Origin: Antennarius striatus
Taxonomy: Eukaryota > Chordata > Actinopteri > Lophiiformes > Antennariidae
DNA: 64,000 bases
Reading direction: 5' to 3'
Assembly (NCBI RefSeq): GCF_040054535.1
Contig: NC_090788.1
Span: forward strand, 18,703,501-18,767,500
This document shows, piece by piece, positions 1-16,647 of the stretch. Both the position numbers and the translations under genes were made by a program. The first letter of the stretch is position 1. Each line of letters starts with the position of its first letter. The notes under the pieces were generated by a model. The model searched no databases and was not told the origin of the DNA. It worked only from the letters and a program-made list of their open reading frames with translations.

Positions 1-356
1 AAATGATAGTACACCATTGTAAACTAACATTTAAATATGTACACTGTATATATAACTGTATATATAACTCTTTATTCTGATGATTTCAGTGGGTATTTAT
101 GGGATATGGGTATTAACAAATACGATATAAAAAAGATGGACTGTCACATCCAGAAATTGGGCAAGAATTGCATGCTCTTTTCCTCTCTGTTTTATGGTTT
201 GTTTGTTTGTTTGTTTGTTTGATTTGGAGTTCACAACTTTTGATGGGATAAAATGTCAATCTAAATCTTATTTATGGTGAAAATTGGTAATTCCAATGTG
301 ACTTCAACATGACAGAGGTGGAAACAGAAATCTGATATAACTTGAAGATATGAGTT

Positions 357-410
357 CCGGAAGTGCTCGCTGATGCTGGTTTTATTTTGAAATCCCTAAC
401 CGGAAGTGCT
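357..410 (+). promoter_or_regulatory. dixdc1: Probable dixdc1 proximal promoter with two ETS-type motifs
   Basis: The 11-mer CCGGAAGTGCT occurs twice in the same orientation, at 357-367 and 400-410, about 190-240 bp upstream of the dixdc1 start codon. CCGGAAGT is the classic ETS/GABP core, common in TATA-less vertebrate promoters. A TATAAA string also lies at 552-557, but close to the start codon. The transcription start is not visible; the promoter role is inferred from motif and position. Confidence 0.45.
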
Positions 411-556
411 TCCCGTGCTCCGTGCGAACGCTTGTCTCCCGGCTAGAGTAACGGCAGCGTCTCATCCGATCCCTCAATTGTCCGGTTTTGTTGACGTTTG
501 CTGGAGAGCAGCGGCTGGTGGTGTGGAGTCCTGCTTGTCGTTTCGAGTCGGTATAA

Positions 557-599
557 ATGAATGGAGCTGCTTTTAATGGACTTTAAGGCTAAAGGATGA
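557..599 (+). promoter_or_regulatory. dixdc1: Two upstream ORFs in the dixdc1 leader
   Basis: An ATG at 557 opens a 9-codon frame ending in TAA at 584-586. A second ATG at 561, in another frame, opens a 12-codon frame whose TGA (597-599) overlaps the dixdc1 ATG (596-598) as ATGA. The second has G at +4 but T at -3, so a weak-to-moderate context. If the transcript starts upstream of 557, ribosomes could reinitiate or leak past. No transcript evidence is available here. Confidence 0.4.
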
Positions 600-1270
600 T
601 TGCCTCACTTTCGAGAGGAAGTTCACTGGATGAGGTTCTTCATGGGGGCTTGAATGAGGTGACTTTTACTGAGAGTTACTAACGATAATGTTGATTACAT
701 TTGCTAGCTAAAGGATAATGAAACAAAAACTTTGCTGTTAATTTCGCTGATCATCCAGATTAGGAATTAGACTGGTGGTGCTATAATTCTATATGGAGAT
801 GAATTTCTTGCAAGTTACTGTATAACAAGTGATGAAAGCTAAATGCGACAATTTAAGCTAGCTGTTCAAATTAACGAGAGAGGATGTCAGTAAATACCAA
901 GTGTTGTGAGTCTGATATTTAAATAAAAACATTAGTAAAATCAGGTCACTTCTATAGGCTTGAGTTGATGATGAACGAAATGTGTTGAAACCGGGGTGCG
1001 TTCTTTGTAAGGTAACCCGGACGACGGGCGGTCACGTGACCAAACGGGACCGGTAAAGGTTCCGTTAACCGTGTGAACACGGACGGAGATTACCGGAACA
1101 CACAAAACCAAACACACTGTTATCACACACAAGGAAAGTAAATGCAATAAGCCATGAGACAACAGAAGCGCATCCGCCCCCCCCCCCCGCCCCCCTACCG
1201 GCCTGCCCCGACACAATAAACAAAGGAACTCTGTTGAGCCGTGGCCTCAGCCCTTCTTGGCCCCCACCCT

Positions 1271-1315
<45 letters not shown>

Positions 1316-1505
1316 TGGGTTTCTGATTGATGGATTGCAGCAGCAGTTGGCAGCTTATGTCTCCTGGGTGAACTCTCAGCTGAAGAGGAGGCCGGGACTG
1401 AAGCCCATCACCGACCTCAGGCAGGACCTGCAGGATGGCGTGGTGCTCACGCAACTCATTGAGATTGTTGGTAAATGTTCACACACACACACACACGCAC
1501 GCACG

Positions 1506-1573
<68 letters not shown>

Positions 1574-3308
1574 GTTCACATGGTGTTGTAACAGTGGAGG
1601 AAGAATCAGAAACATATGTTGGTGTCAGAACAGCTAAACGCATAAATTAGTTTTTTATGGGAGCTTAAAATTATTAGAACAACTGTCAGACTGATGGGTC
1701 TTTACTTAGATGCTAATCAGCTAATCAACAATAGTGTTGGTGGTTTTGATACACACATTTTGACCAGATTAATTGAATATTTTTAGGTGGAACGAATCAT
1801 TCTAGGACTTTATAAAGAAACGGAGACTTTAATTTATTAACTTTAATAAAAAATATTATAAACATCAGCATCAAGTACATCAACAATCTACTGGTAGGAG
1901 GTACTGAATTCTTAGCTGTTACCACTTTAGTAACATCAGGTACACGGAATACTGCATATCAATTAATCAAATATAATTTATTGGTCTCAGAGGAAACTTG
2001 TCATTTTCAAGATGTGGTACCAAGTTTAAATTGTAATATTATTATTTGGAAATAAAGTTCTGCTGTAACAATGTTCAAACATGCTTTTATTTGTATCTGA
2101 GGTATACTTTAGTGTTTGTCATAATGCTCTCGTGGAAGTGGTCATGACATCACCCTCATCATAATTTCTTTTGCAGTATTTTTGCTCATCCTCTTTTTCT
2201 AATCTTATTTATTCCGGCAGCTGGAGAGGGGCTGGAGGGGGTGCATGTGGCGCCGCAAAACAAAGAAGAGAGCAGGAAGAATGTTGAGCAGGTCTTGCAG
2301 TTCATTTCCTCCCGACACATACGCATGCCACACATATCCGCAGGAGGTAAACCTCAGATTGTGTGATTTCTTGCTGTCACTTTCAGAGCATGTGTTGTGT
2401 GTTCTTAGTTTATTTTTGCAATGTGTAAAATCTGCAGTCCGTATGTCATGGTATATTCCATTACAACAGTGTGTTGCAAATACACTCAATTCATCATTGA
2501 TGAAAATGTGTTCTGCAGACATTGTCAACGGTAATCTGAAGGCTGTAATGAGGACAATTCTGGCGCTGGCTGCTCATTTCAAACCCACAGCCACTCACAG
2601 GGCTGGAGGTAGGACTGGTTTGATGAGAGGCCCCCCCAGCCACAACACCCTCTCCACCGTTGCTCTGGCACAGGGCGCTGCTGTCACCCTGGCATCGGCC
2701 CGTGCCTCTCAGCATGGTCGTGCCACACTGATCAACAGGTATGGTGGTCAGAGGAACCCCTCAGTAGACACCAGAACCCACCTTCACACGTTTCTGTCTT
2801 TGCTGCCCTCTAGTGGACAAACACTGATCACAGATTTACTGTCAGTCACTGGTCTTGATAAAAGGAATCATTAACCTCTGTGCTGTCTGTCATTTTCAGT
2901 GGCTGGGGGTTGGAGAGGGAAAAATCTGTGTGTGTTCGTGCACTGGTTGATAAATATGAAAGAGGATCTCCAGAGGAGCAGGGCAATCTTCATTCTAACA
3001 GGTAAGCCAGATTTACACATACCAACATTTATCATAGTAAAATTAAAAGTCTTTCGGGGCTGTGATGAGACTTTGCTGGTCTAAAATTCAAAACAGAGGT
3101 ATCTCCACATTAGTGGGTCTTATAAGACAAATGGTACGCTTTGTGTTAGTGAGGTTTTTACTGTGTGGAGGAAAAAAAACTCAGCTTTGTTGCTTTCCAA
3201 AGAACATTTTTGCAGTCGGTTGAATTATCCCATCTACCATGTATAATTCCATAGTTTGAGAGCAATGCACCCTATAGTTCACTCATATTAGTGTGTGTGC
3301 GTGCGTGC

Positions 3309-3348
<40 letters not shown>

Positions 3349-6300
3349 GACGGCATTTTACAGATATTAGTCAGATGAAAGAAAAAAGAATAAATCTTTA
3401 TCTTCACCAATCACATGTCCAGTCTGAGGTCCAGCTCTGTGGTGTTGTTGTTCACCATCATCGTTTCTGTGTGTCAGTGTCTATTTATAAGAAAGATGTT
3501 TGTTTGTTTCTGAACTGAACTGAGCTGCCGCTGTTGAGTTGGTAGAATTTTTCATCATGTGGTTTTGCTGGGCCTGATCAGACAGAGCTAAAGTGTAAAG
3601 TGACCTGACGCTGCTGTTACAGAGGAGCAATAAAGTGTGATGCTAAGCAGTGTGTGCTACATGGATTTGCCTCGATCGCTAGCTGGAGGGTTGGGGCGGT
3701 GCTGTGGCAGACTGAGAGTCACAGTCATGAGTTCATCAAGATGCTAAAGCCAGAGACCCACATGCAGTGTGCAATTTCTTTTCAGCATAGTTTAAAGCTG
3801 AAGGGCAGGATGGGGGGAACCCTGGTGAAATGGTAAGGCCTGATGCTGTTGCTACGATTATATGACTATACATTAAGAGTAGCATCCGTATGCACTGATT
3901 TATAAAGATTTAACGTCTTCTTTATGCACGTGTTTCAATGATCGTATGTGTTTGCGCTGATATGAATGCATCCCTTTGCTTTTTTGAAACCAATTGATTA
4001 ATTGTCCCCTTTGAGTTTCAGCTCTATCAGCCCACATTCATCTCCAAGATCTCCACCCATCCACCGTTCAGGCGGTCAGCAGGAGAACGCCCAACAGGTG
4101 GAGCTCAGCGGTGGGTTCTACACAAGAGAGTATTTCAAGAAATTGATGTATGTCGTCGTTAGTAAGCCTCAGGATTTAATGTTGGGCTACTATAAATCTG
4201 TCGATTCAGTGGAATCACCTCACGTTGCAGTGGAGAAGGCACTGGAGGATTCACTCAGTGACACCTTAGAAAAGGAGGTGCAGGACGCTCGAAAGATGGT
4301 GTCAGCTTTACAGGTGCATGCACGTTTTGGTTTTGGGTTGGTTCGTGAGATGCACGATATTTCTACCGCAGCATTATGTGACTCCGTCTACCAATCAGCT
4401 TCAACCTGGAGGTAAACACAAACTGGAGTCATGTGTTGTGTCTTCAAGGCCCTGCTGCTGCACGGTTCACTGCCTGACGATGAGGAAGATGTGTCTCTTA
4501 GTTTGGACCAAGGCGATTCTGAATACCAACTGGTAAAGAATGTTCTTTTATTCCTAGCCTGTTCTGTGGGTCTCTGTCTGCTTCCTCACTCTGCTGTATC
4601 ACACTCTTCTTCGCTCTGTTTCACCAGCTCTTTGTTTTCAGTGCAGATCACATTTCTTTTCTTTTTTTTCCAGGCTTCAGCTTAGTGTGTGTGTGTGTAT
4701 GTGTGTGTGTGTGTGTCAGAGGGTGACACGGGTATCTGTTTTCTGTCCACTTGATCAGTTGTGGCTCTCACACACTCTGTCTTTCTAGGTCGTTGTTCGC
4801 AGTCGTTTGGATCAGAGTATGGAGGAAGCTCAGGAGCTGAAGGTAAGAAATTATTTTACTTCTGAAACTGTCATTATGTTCTTTCATCAGAACACAAACT
4901 ACATTAATAAAAGACTAAAAACTTGGAATGCACCACTGTTGTTAAAAGCTGACTCAGTGTGTTGTTTGTTTTAGAGGGAATTGTCGAACTGTAAGCAGGA
5001 GATGAGATACCTGCAGGCAGTCAAGGTTGGATAAAGCCAGAGTTGTTGTTACTTCACTGATTTCTGTGTTTAATATAATGCTAGCTGCGCTACAGACTAT
5101 TTAATGCTAATGATGGTTCTTTTTGTTGTTTTGAAATATGAAAGGAGGCCCAGCAGCAGAGGCTGTGCACCCAGGAGGATTCCATACTGCAGATGAAGCA
5201 AGAGCTTCTCCGAGCCAGCATGACGAAGGATGAACTCACCAACCAGAATGTATGAAACGGGTTCAAATAAAAACTGTTTGTATGAAGTCGATGTAAAATC
5301 TTTAACAGACTTGCTTTAAAACAGTTTTGATTGAGGACTAACTGTGTTGTAGGCAGAGCTGCAATGGAAACTGGGGGAATGTAACAGGCTTTGGACCGAG
5401 TGTAAGGTGAGGCGCTCTGATCGCTCTCCTTTATGGATTTCCCTATTATTTTTTTTATTTAAAATTAAAGTTTTAAAATTAAAATTTTATTAAATTTTGA
5501 TTGAATTGAATTTGATTTTGAATTTAAAAAAATTTTTTTTTAAAAAAAGGTGAGGCGCTCTGATCGCTCTCCTTTACGGTGTGTTTGATGTCTACCTAGT
5601 TTAATTATCTTGACTTTATTTGACGCATCTGTTCACTGAGCCTTCATTTTTCTCTGTCTTGGGTCATGCCCAGAGGGAGGTCGACCAGAAGGACAGACTA
5701 CTGCAGCAACTCAAACAAAAGCTCGAAGAAAGCCACAAGAAGCAGGTACATTAGACATTTAGCTCAAAGAGGTTAACTTCAACCCTTTATTTTAATTTTA
5801 TTTTTAAAATTTTTTTTTAGTTTTTGTCAGAAATAGAGCGCTAAAATTTGCCGGATTACCAGATTCATATCAGTGCATTTGGATTTTGACATCTGACTGC
5901 GTATCTGGTTGACAGATTGTTTGAGCATAAATTTAGCCTGCAGCTAAAGTTTGCGTCTCATACTCAGTCTGCAGCAACGTCAAGAATTCGGTTTTTTAAC
6001 ACAGCTGACACCAATTTTGTTGCTGTGTGTCATTTTCAGATTTCTACGGGCACAGAAAACAATGGCTACTCTTATTCTGGAAATTCCACTCCCTCCATGT
6101 CTGGTGTAAGAATCGTGTGTTTTCATAAAGCTGTTCAGTCAGTGGTAAAGTAACTTTGTGTTTGGGTTAGGATTGTATGTCTCAGTGTAGCGATAGTTGT
6201 GACCAGAAGATTTTGTGTTTTTTTACAACGCAGCAGGTGACTCGGTTCGTGTCTGTACTCTGTTAGCAGGCAGAGGAGGTTCAGCTGCTCAGAGATGCAC

Positions 6301-7309
6301 TCAGGAGTTTGAGGAACAACCTCAGAGACCAAGACCCACAGCAGCACACACTGGACACCCTGGAGCAGGGCATAGTGTCACTCATAGACAGAATGCACGC
6401 GCTGCACACACACAGGGTACATACATAACCCACCTGAGTCTCAGTCGCTCCTCTGGCCCCGTTGGGGGCCATCAGCCAAGGCCACAGTTTGTAGTTATGC
6501 AGAAACAAAGTTATGCTTAACGATAGAGATTGAATTCTAATCTGAATGTTAATCTGACAGCTGTGTCACAAATAAAATAATTTGGATTTATATAAAGATT
6601 TGATATGTTTTTTGTCCGCATACAACAGGGACGAGGAAAATCTCCAAGATGGAAAGGTCAACATGCAGATTCTGACACTTTGCCTCACACAAGTAAGTTA
6701 TTCCAGCCTCCCCACACACCTCAACATGAACAGAATATTTATGCTGTGTCTCTTCATTACAGAAGTCTGTCATTCCTCCAGTGGTTCTTCTGCCTCCACT
6801 AAAATTCTTTATTATACTGGAAAATCCGCAATGCCCTCCATGATCAGCATACCTAAGAGGTGAGCATATGTCTGTTTGTGTTGAATTGTTTTTCTCCTCC
6901 TGAAAAACTTGCATTATTTTTTTATTTATTTTGGAGTTCCATGAAATTTTCCACTCTACGTCTTCTGTAGATTCATGTAACAATAAATACAGCATCCGTC
7001 TGAACCATGAGGTTAACCCGAGTCTCTATGTTACTACGTTGGGCAGGCTGGGTGAGGTGACGCTCAAGGACGTCAAGGTGGCTGTTGACAGAGAGGGAAA
7101 CTACAGGTATCATTTCAAGGCCCTGGATCCTGAGTTTGGTACCGTGAAAGAGGAGGTAAGAGAATTTGGTAGGCAGTAACCAGAGAGAAGGGCAGCTGTG
7201 ATGAACCTGGGTTGCATGTGTTCAGGTTTTCCTGGATGGAGCAATTATTCCTGGCTGGGAAGGGAAAATAGTTGCCTGGGTGGAAGAGGATTGTGGTGAA
7301 GAAAGGTAA
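596..7309 (+). CDS. dixdc1: Dixin (DIX domain-containing 1): CH, coiled-coil and DIX Wnt-pathway protein
   Basis: DIXDC1 is a cytoplasmic, actin-associated positive regulator of Wnt/beta-catenin signalling; its DIX domain polymerises with Dishevelled and Axin. Eighteen coding exons join in frame to 639 aa: 596-658, 1341-1470, 2221-2346, 2519-2738, 2900-3001, 4022-4313, 4449-4532, 4789-4842, 4975-5025, 5145-5249, 5353-5406, 5674-5745, 6040-6105, 6270-6416, 6629-6692, 6763-6859, 7047-7155, 7226-7309. Exon 1 begins [14 protein letters not shown], like the N-terminus of long vertebrate dixin. The CH domain covers about residues 22-125 ([15 protein letters not shown], then [10 protein letters not shown] and LALAAHFKP). 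A heptad-rich coiled coil spans about 295-450. The DIX domain is about 545-639, with [30 protein letters not shown] and [14 protein letters not shown]. Human dixin is about 680 aa, so the length fits. The stop is TAA at 7307-7309; splicing from inside the last exon (gt at 7306) to an acceptor at 7391 would change only the last residues. The start ATG has A at -3. Two short upstream ORFs precede it. The a/b paralog cannot be told. Confidence 0.93.
1275..1314 (+). repeat. (TG)n microsatellite upstream of dixdc1 exon 2
   Basis: About 20 uninterrupted TG units lie in dixdc1 intron 1 and end 26 bp before the exon 2 acceptor at 1341. The tract is complementary to the (CA)n tract just downstream of the same exon. 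Confidence 0.97.
1480..1571 (+). repeat. (CA)n microsatellite downstream of dixdc1 exon 2
   Basis: About 92 bp of CA repeat with a few GCAC interruptions (1496-1510) begins 9 bp after the exon 2 donor (gt at 1471). Long His-Thr or Cys-Val open frames across it are artefacts of the repeat. Confidence 0.97.
3296..3350 (+). repeat. (TG)n/(CG)n-interrupted microsatellite
   Basis: A TG tract with GTGC and GCGC interruptions in dixdc1 intron 5. Nothing else is seen in this roughly 1-kb intron. Confidence 0.9.
5404..5576 (+). repeat. 30-bp direct repeat duplicating the dixdc1 exon 11 splice donor
   Basis: The 30 bp at 5404-5433, which spans the exon 11 donor (AAG|gtgagg), recur exactly at 5547-5576. 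The 113 bp between them are AT-rich. The second copy keeps AAG-gtgagg and so forms a decoy donor 143 bp downstream. It may be a local duplication followed by expansion of low-complexity sequence. Confidence 0.85.
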
Positions 7310-9890
7310 CCTGATTTCATCTGTAGTGATGGATGAATCCCTCTCTCTGTTCTAACAGTAACAGGAAACGTTTCACCTTTCCTCTCTCAGGCCGGTGTAG
7401 GTTCAAGCTGAGGAGCTGCGACACTTGTTTCTGCTGCCGATCTCAGAGGCTCTTCGAGACGACTGTTCAGAACAGAGACGTTTAGAGTATTTAATGTAAA
7501 CTTAGCCAGCGTGGATGGGTTTGATCAGCTGGTACTAAACCACAGTGCCTTAAAAAGGAAAGCTGTTTGCGTTGCACGTTTTATGTCACCAGACTACTGA
7601 ATCAAAACTGAAGGAAATGTTTTTCCTTCCTTGTGCAGCAACATAGTGTTCAAACCAGATGAAGTGAAACACGTATGCTCAATAGCTGTTTAGTCCACAG
7701 GCATTTTAGTCTCAGTTAATGTGACTAAAAAGAGGGAATGTCTGAGTCATAAAATGTTAACTGATTTTATAACCTGAATATTACGACAGAAAATGTCAGA
7801 CAAACAAGATTCATAATACTTGAATTTTTAGTACTTGAATCCTGTCACTACCCATGGCGCTGGAGTCCTGGTCCCCCAGCAATGCCTTGTCCTCAGGCCG
7901 TACTCCAGCACCTTTGAGCACATCCTGGACCAGCAGCACCTCGCTTCGCCCTGGCAGAAACGCTGTCTTTGCGACCTTGACCATTGTGTCCGCTGCCATG
8001 GGACTGTCTTGATGGAACAACCCTTCCTTATTTAATGCTGTAAATGCAGCATCAACTTTTTTCTTCTAAACCAGTGACTCACTGAAACACGTAAGGAAAC
8101 TGTACTCAGAAATATAACAGTCAAATAACTGTTTCCAGAACCACGATAATGTTCAGCATCAGTTTTCTTTGTGCCTAAAAGTAGCATTTGAAATGGTACC
8201 AGGTTACCTGTCAGAGATATGAAGCGTCCTTCGTTATTTAGTCACAACTTTGAATGTGAAATAACAATACAGTATTATTTATCATTGTAAGAAAGAGCAA
8301 AATATCACACATACTAATTTTATTATATCCGGACCAGATTCTAGATTACATTACAGGTAATGAAACAACCTGGAGATGCCCAACAGAGAAGTCCATTTTA
8401 AAATTTAAAATATAACATACTGAACAGGACCCATGTCCGTGTGTGAACTGAACTGCTGTCAGTGATGAGAAATTACGCTGGAACTTGAATGTAGATGTGC
8501 AGTTTAATACTAGATGAAATTGTTCTGTGCATTTGTGTAAAATATTTTCCTCTTATCCTGTAATATCTGTTTACTTCTCTTTTTTAAGAGGGACACACTT
8601 GTTACATTTGAACGCCAGAGGAACAGCGTTCATCCTGATGTAGTTAAACAGTCGGCTGACATCTGCATAACAGACAATGTTATTTGTTTTGGTTCATTGT
8701 TCTTCAGTCTGATGTGGGATGAAAATGTTTGCCTTCAGTCTTGAGCCAACAGAAATATGCATCGATATACTTTGACCCATTTGAATGCCATAATTGCCTG
8801 AACTGCAATATGAACAGTTTGTTTATGAGCTTATTAATTAGAATCTGTTTTGTCTAGTTGATATTTTTCAGAATATGGAAATGTTGTTTCAGAAAATAAA
8901 ATGGTTCAGAAAATAAATTGTTTTGTTTAATATTAGAAACCTGTTTTTAATTAACTTTTTTTTTTTAAAAAAAAGAGAAGCCATTGTCGCAAAAAAGGTC
9001 CCGGTTGCTTTGAATCAGATGTTACTAATTATTACTTTTTAAAAATGAAGCATCTGAAGATGTAAAAAATAGATTATTTGAATGAAACACATTTTCAAAT
9101 TGACACAACAGTCCAAGATGTCCAACGGTACATCTTAACTATATTTAATAGATTAAAAATACACCACTCATTTATTTGGAGCAGTGTTATGTGTGTTGTT
9201 CCCCAACTGAATCAACTTAGTGACAACTATAGAAATTGACAGGGAATAAAGTTTTTATCTTCCTGGGATACAGACTAAGGTCATTTACAAAAACATAGCG
9301 AGGCATTTCTTTAAAATCCATGAAATGCAAATACCTCATATACTGTGAAGTATTCCAAATCTTCCCAAACACTATTGTGTTTGACTAGCGACACATGGAC
9401 ATATGCAGGTAGAGTTAATTCGGACTTGGCATTCGTCACAGTGCAGGTAACCTGGCTACCTAAGTACAACAATCAGGTGATCTTATCCAAATCTAACCTC
9501 TAAAGTCATCAGCAATTGTTCCTGTCCTGTGGGTTTCATACAGCTCCGACACCACGTGTTACACATGACAGTAAATAACACAGTATTTATAGTGTCGACG
9601 CTCGTCCAAATATTCCTGTGAAATTCATTTTTGGATTCTGAATAAACATTTCTTCAATATCTTATATTTTTGTCTGTCTGCTCTCTTCTATCAACAATTT
9701 TTTGAATTAATCATATCAATGATGGATGCATACTTCTCATTTTTGCTTGATTCCTGTACAAGTTTATTGAAATGCACATGTGCAAAATTAAAAAAAATAT
9801 GAACCAGAGGTGTGTTTGCTGGTTAACCTAAAACTATATGAGAATTATCTAACACTAGCGGGACTCATGTAAATAACAAGGATGTTAATG
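7310..9890 (+). other. dixdc1 3' UTR and AT-rich spacer
   Basis: This stretch follows the dixdc1 stop codon and is mostly AT-rich. Possible polyadenylation signals are AATAAA in the gaaaataaaatgg string near 8895 and in tgaataaac near 9640. I cannot choose between them. Apart from the GC-richer island at 7831-8040 I see no coding sequence. Confidence 0.5.
7811..8040 (-). other. Unassigned coding-like island, minus strand
   Basis: A GC-richer island in the AT-rich region behind dixdc1 holds an open minus-strand frame. With an ATG it is 69 codons, and the same frame stays open upstream of that ATG. The translation is not low-complexity; it includes MVKVAKTAFLPGRSEVLLV and DVLKGAGVRPEDKALLGD. 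I do not recognise the family. It could be an exon-like fragment of a decayed gene, a mobile-element piece or chance. No good acceptor-donor pair or promoter was found. Confidence 0.25.
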
Positions 9891-10020
9891 TAGACCGCGG
9901 TGCACTGGCGTCGTGCCCGGAGTGTCCCCCGCCTCACGTCCTATGCCGCCGAGATAGGCTCCGGCTCCCCGTGACCCGCTGCAGTGGATATAGCGGTGGT
10001 AATCTGAAGATGAATGTTAA
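9890..10020 (+). repeat. Degenerate interspersed fish repeat (3' segment)
   Basis: The strings GTCCCCCGCCTC, CCTATGCCG, GATAGGCTCCGGCTCCCCG and TGACCCGCTGCAGTGG match, with divergence, the tail of a repeat very common in teleost genomes. I recognise the motif but cannot give a family name. It is truncated and non-coding. Confidence 0.6.
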
Positions 10021-10099
10021 TGCAGAATGTATTCACGTATGATCATTAGAGTCTCTTGTGGCGTAGTTTCTTGTTTCCACAAGACAATATATCTTTTAT

Positions 10100-10310
10100 T
10101 AGGGAGTCACGGGATGCGTGACAGTAGTAAGTACAGTTTTCCCGCCAGATATCTTCGGAGTGTGAGCTGACAGTGGCGGCTTCAGCTCACCTCCCAGCCA
10201 CTGCCGAGGCGCCCTTGAGCAAGGCGCCGTCCCCCCCACAAGCTGCTCATTGGGGCGCACCCTGAAGTCGCGACCCATCACTCCGCCTCCCCCAGTCATG
10301 TGTGGTTATT
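10100..10310 (+). repeat. Second interspersed fish repeat
   Basis: A GC-rich block in AT-rich sequence with the strings CTCACCTCCCAGCCACTGCC, GCGCCCTTGAGCAAGGCGCC and AGCTGCTCATTGGGGCGCA. These recur widely in fish non-coding DNA. It is non-coding; minus-strand frames across it are incidental. Confidence 0.55.
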
Positions 10311-10745
10311 AATCATGTGATTAACTGCATTCTAGCAGGCCCCTAGTACACAGTGTTGTATACTGTATACAGCGTTTGTGCTACTAACACGTATATATAT
10401 ATATATGTATATGCATGTACAACAAGGAGTGTAAAAGACAATCCCCCCATTTGTGTGGACAATAAAGTGTGTTTAATCTTTAATTATATAGATGGATCAC
10501 TTTACTCAACAATATTGCATGCAGTATTGTCTTCAGTTTTCTTCTTTTCCAATACATCGTTACATTGAGTACTTCATTACAAAAATACATTTTCTGAATA
10601 TGAGGACAAACAAAAGTTTGCTTATTATTGTTTTATTTAATACACATGGAAAGAGTCTATGAGAAATAGTTGAATCAAGTATACCTGTATAGTGCAGTAG
10701 AAGAAAGAGAGACACTTTCTGCTATTTAACCCTGCTAAATGATTA

Positions 10746-10818
10746 CGCCCAACGTGGGGCTCGAACCCACGACCCTGAGATTAAGAGTCTCATGCTCTAC
10801 CGACTGAGCTAGCCGGGC
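10746..10818 (-). tRNA. tRNA-Lys (anticodon CTT)
   Basis: Read on the minus strand, 73 nt fold as a complete cloverleaf. The acceptor GCCCGGC pairs with GTTGGGC (two G-T wobbles) and is followed by discriminator G. The internal promoter A box is TAGCTCAGTCGGTAGAGC and the B box is GGTTCGAGCCC. The anticodon stem GAGAC encloses a loop with CTT, reading the Lys codon AAG. No intron and no encoded CCA, as usual in eukaryotes. It lies between dixdc1 and dlat. I see no T-run terminator directly behind it, so expression is uncertain although the body is intact. Confidence 0.93.
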
Positions 10819-11236
10819 TTGACTGGTTCGGCACGTTTTACTTATCAGTACTGTACTTTCAAATTACAGGGGGACAGGACATATTGTTTTATTATTTTGT
10901 TAAACTATTTTGTCTCAGTCCTGTTTGTTTATATACTGTACATTAAAAAATGTAAAGTTTTCAGTTTTACGAAACCCGGTAATGTGTCATTCGGTTTTTC
11001 AAATTGCTTCACGACAACTGTTTACGACACTTCTTTCGACCACACGGCAGATTCACAGGAGAGACGTAAAGCGTCGTGTTTATGGGCCAGAGGAGGAGGA
11101 GGTCATTGGAAAGTGAGGGGAACGACAGCTTCAGGGTGGTGGTCCGGGTTCAGAGAAGACTTTCGGTTCCGGTGTGTGTCTAATGCCGGTGTGAGGCTTG
11201 ATTCTAGAGCTCTGTTCACTTTTCAACCGCTGCGAA

Positions 11237-16647
<5,411 letters not shown>

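Noticed and set aside
1257-1650. Open frames of His-Thr or Cys-Val repeats around dixdc1 exon 2
   Set aside because: They only translate the (CA)n/(TG)n microsatellites; the real coding part is exon 2 (1341-1470).
2245-2874. 209-codon plus-strand open frame
   Set aside because: It runs through two dixdc1 exons and the introns around them. Exon 3 is coded in a different frame, which restores the conserved CH-domain sequence.
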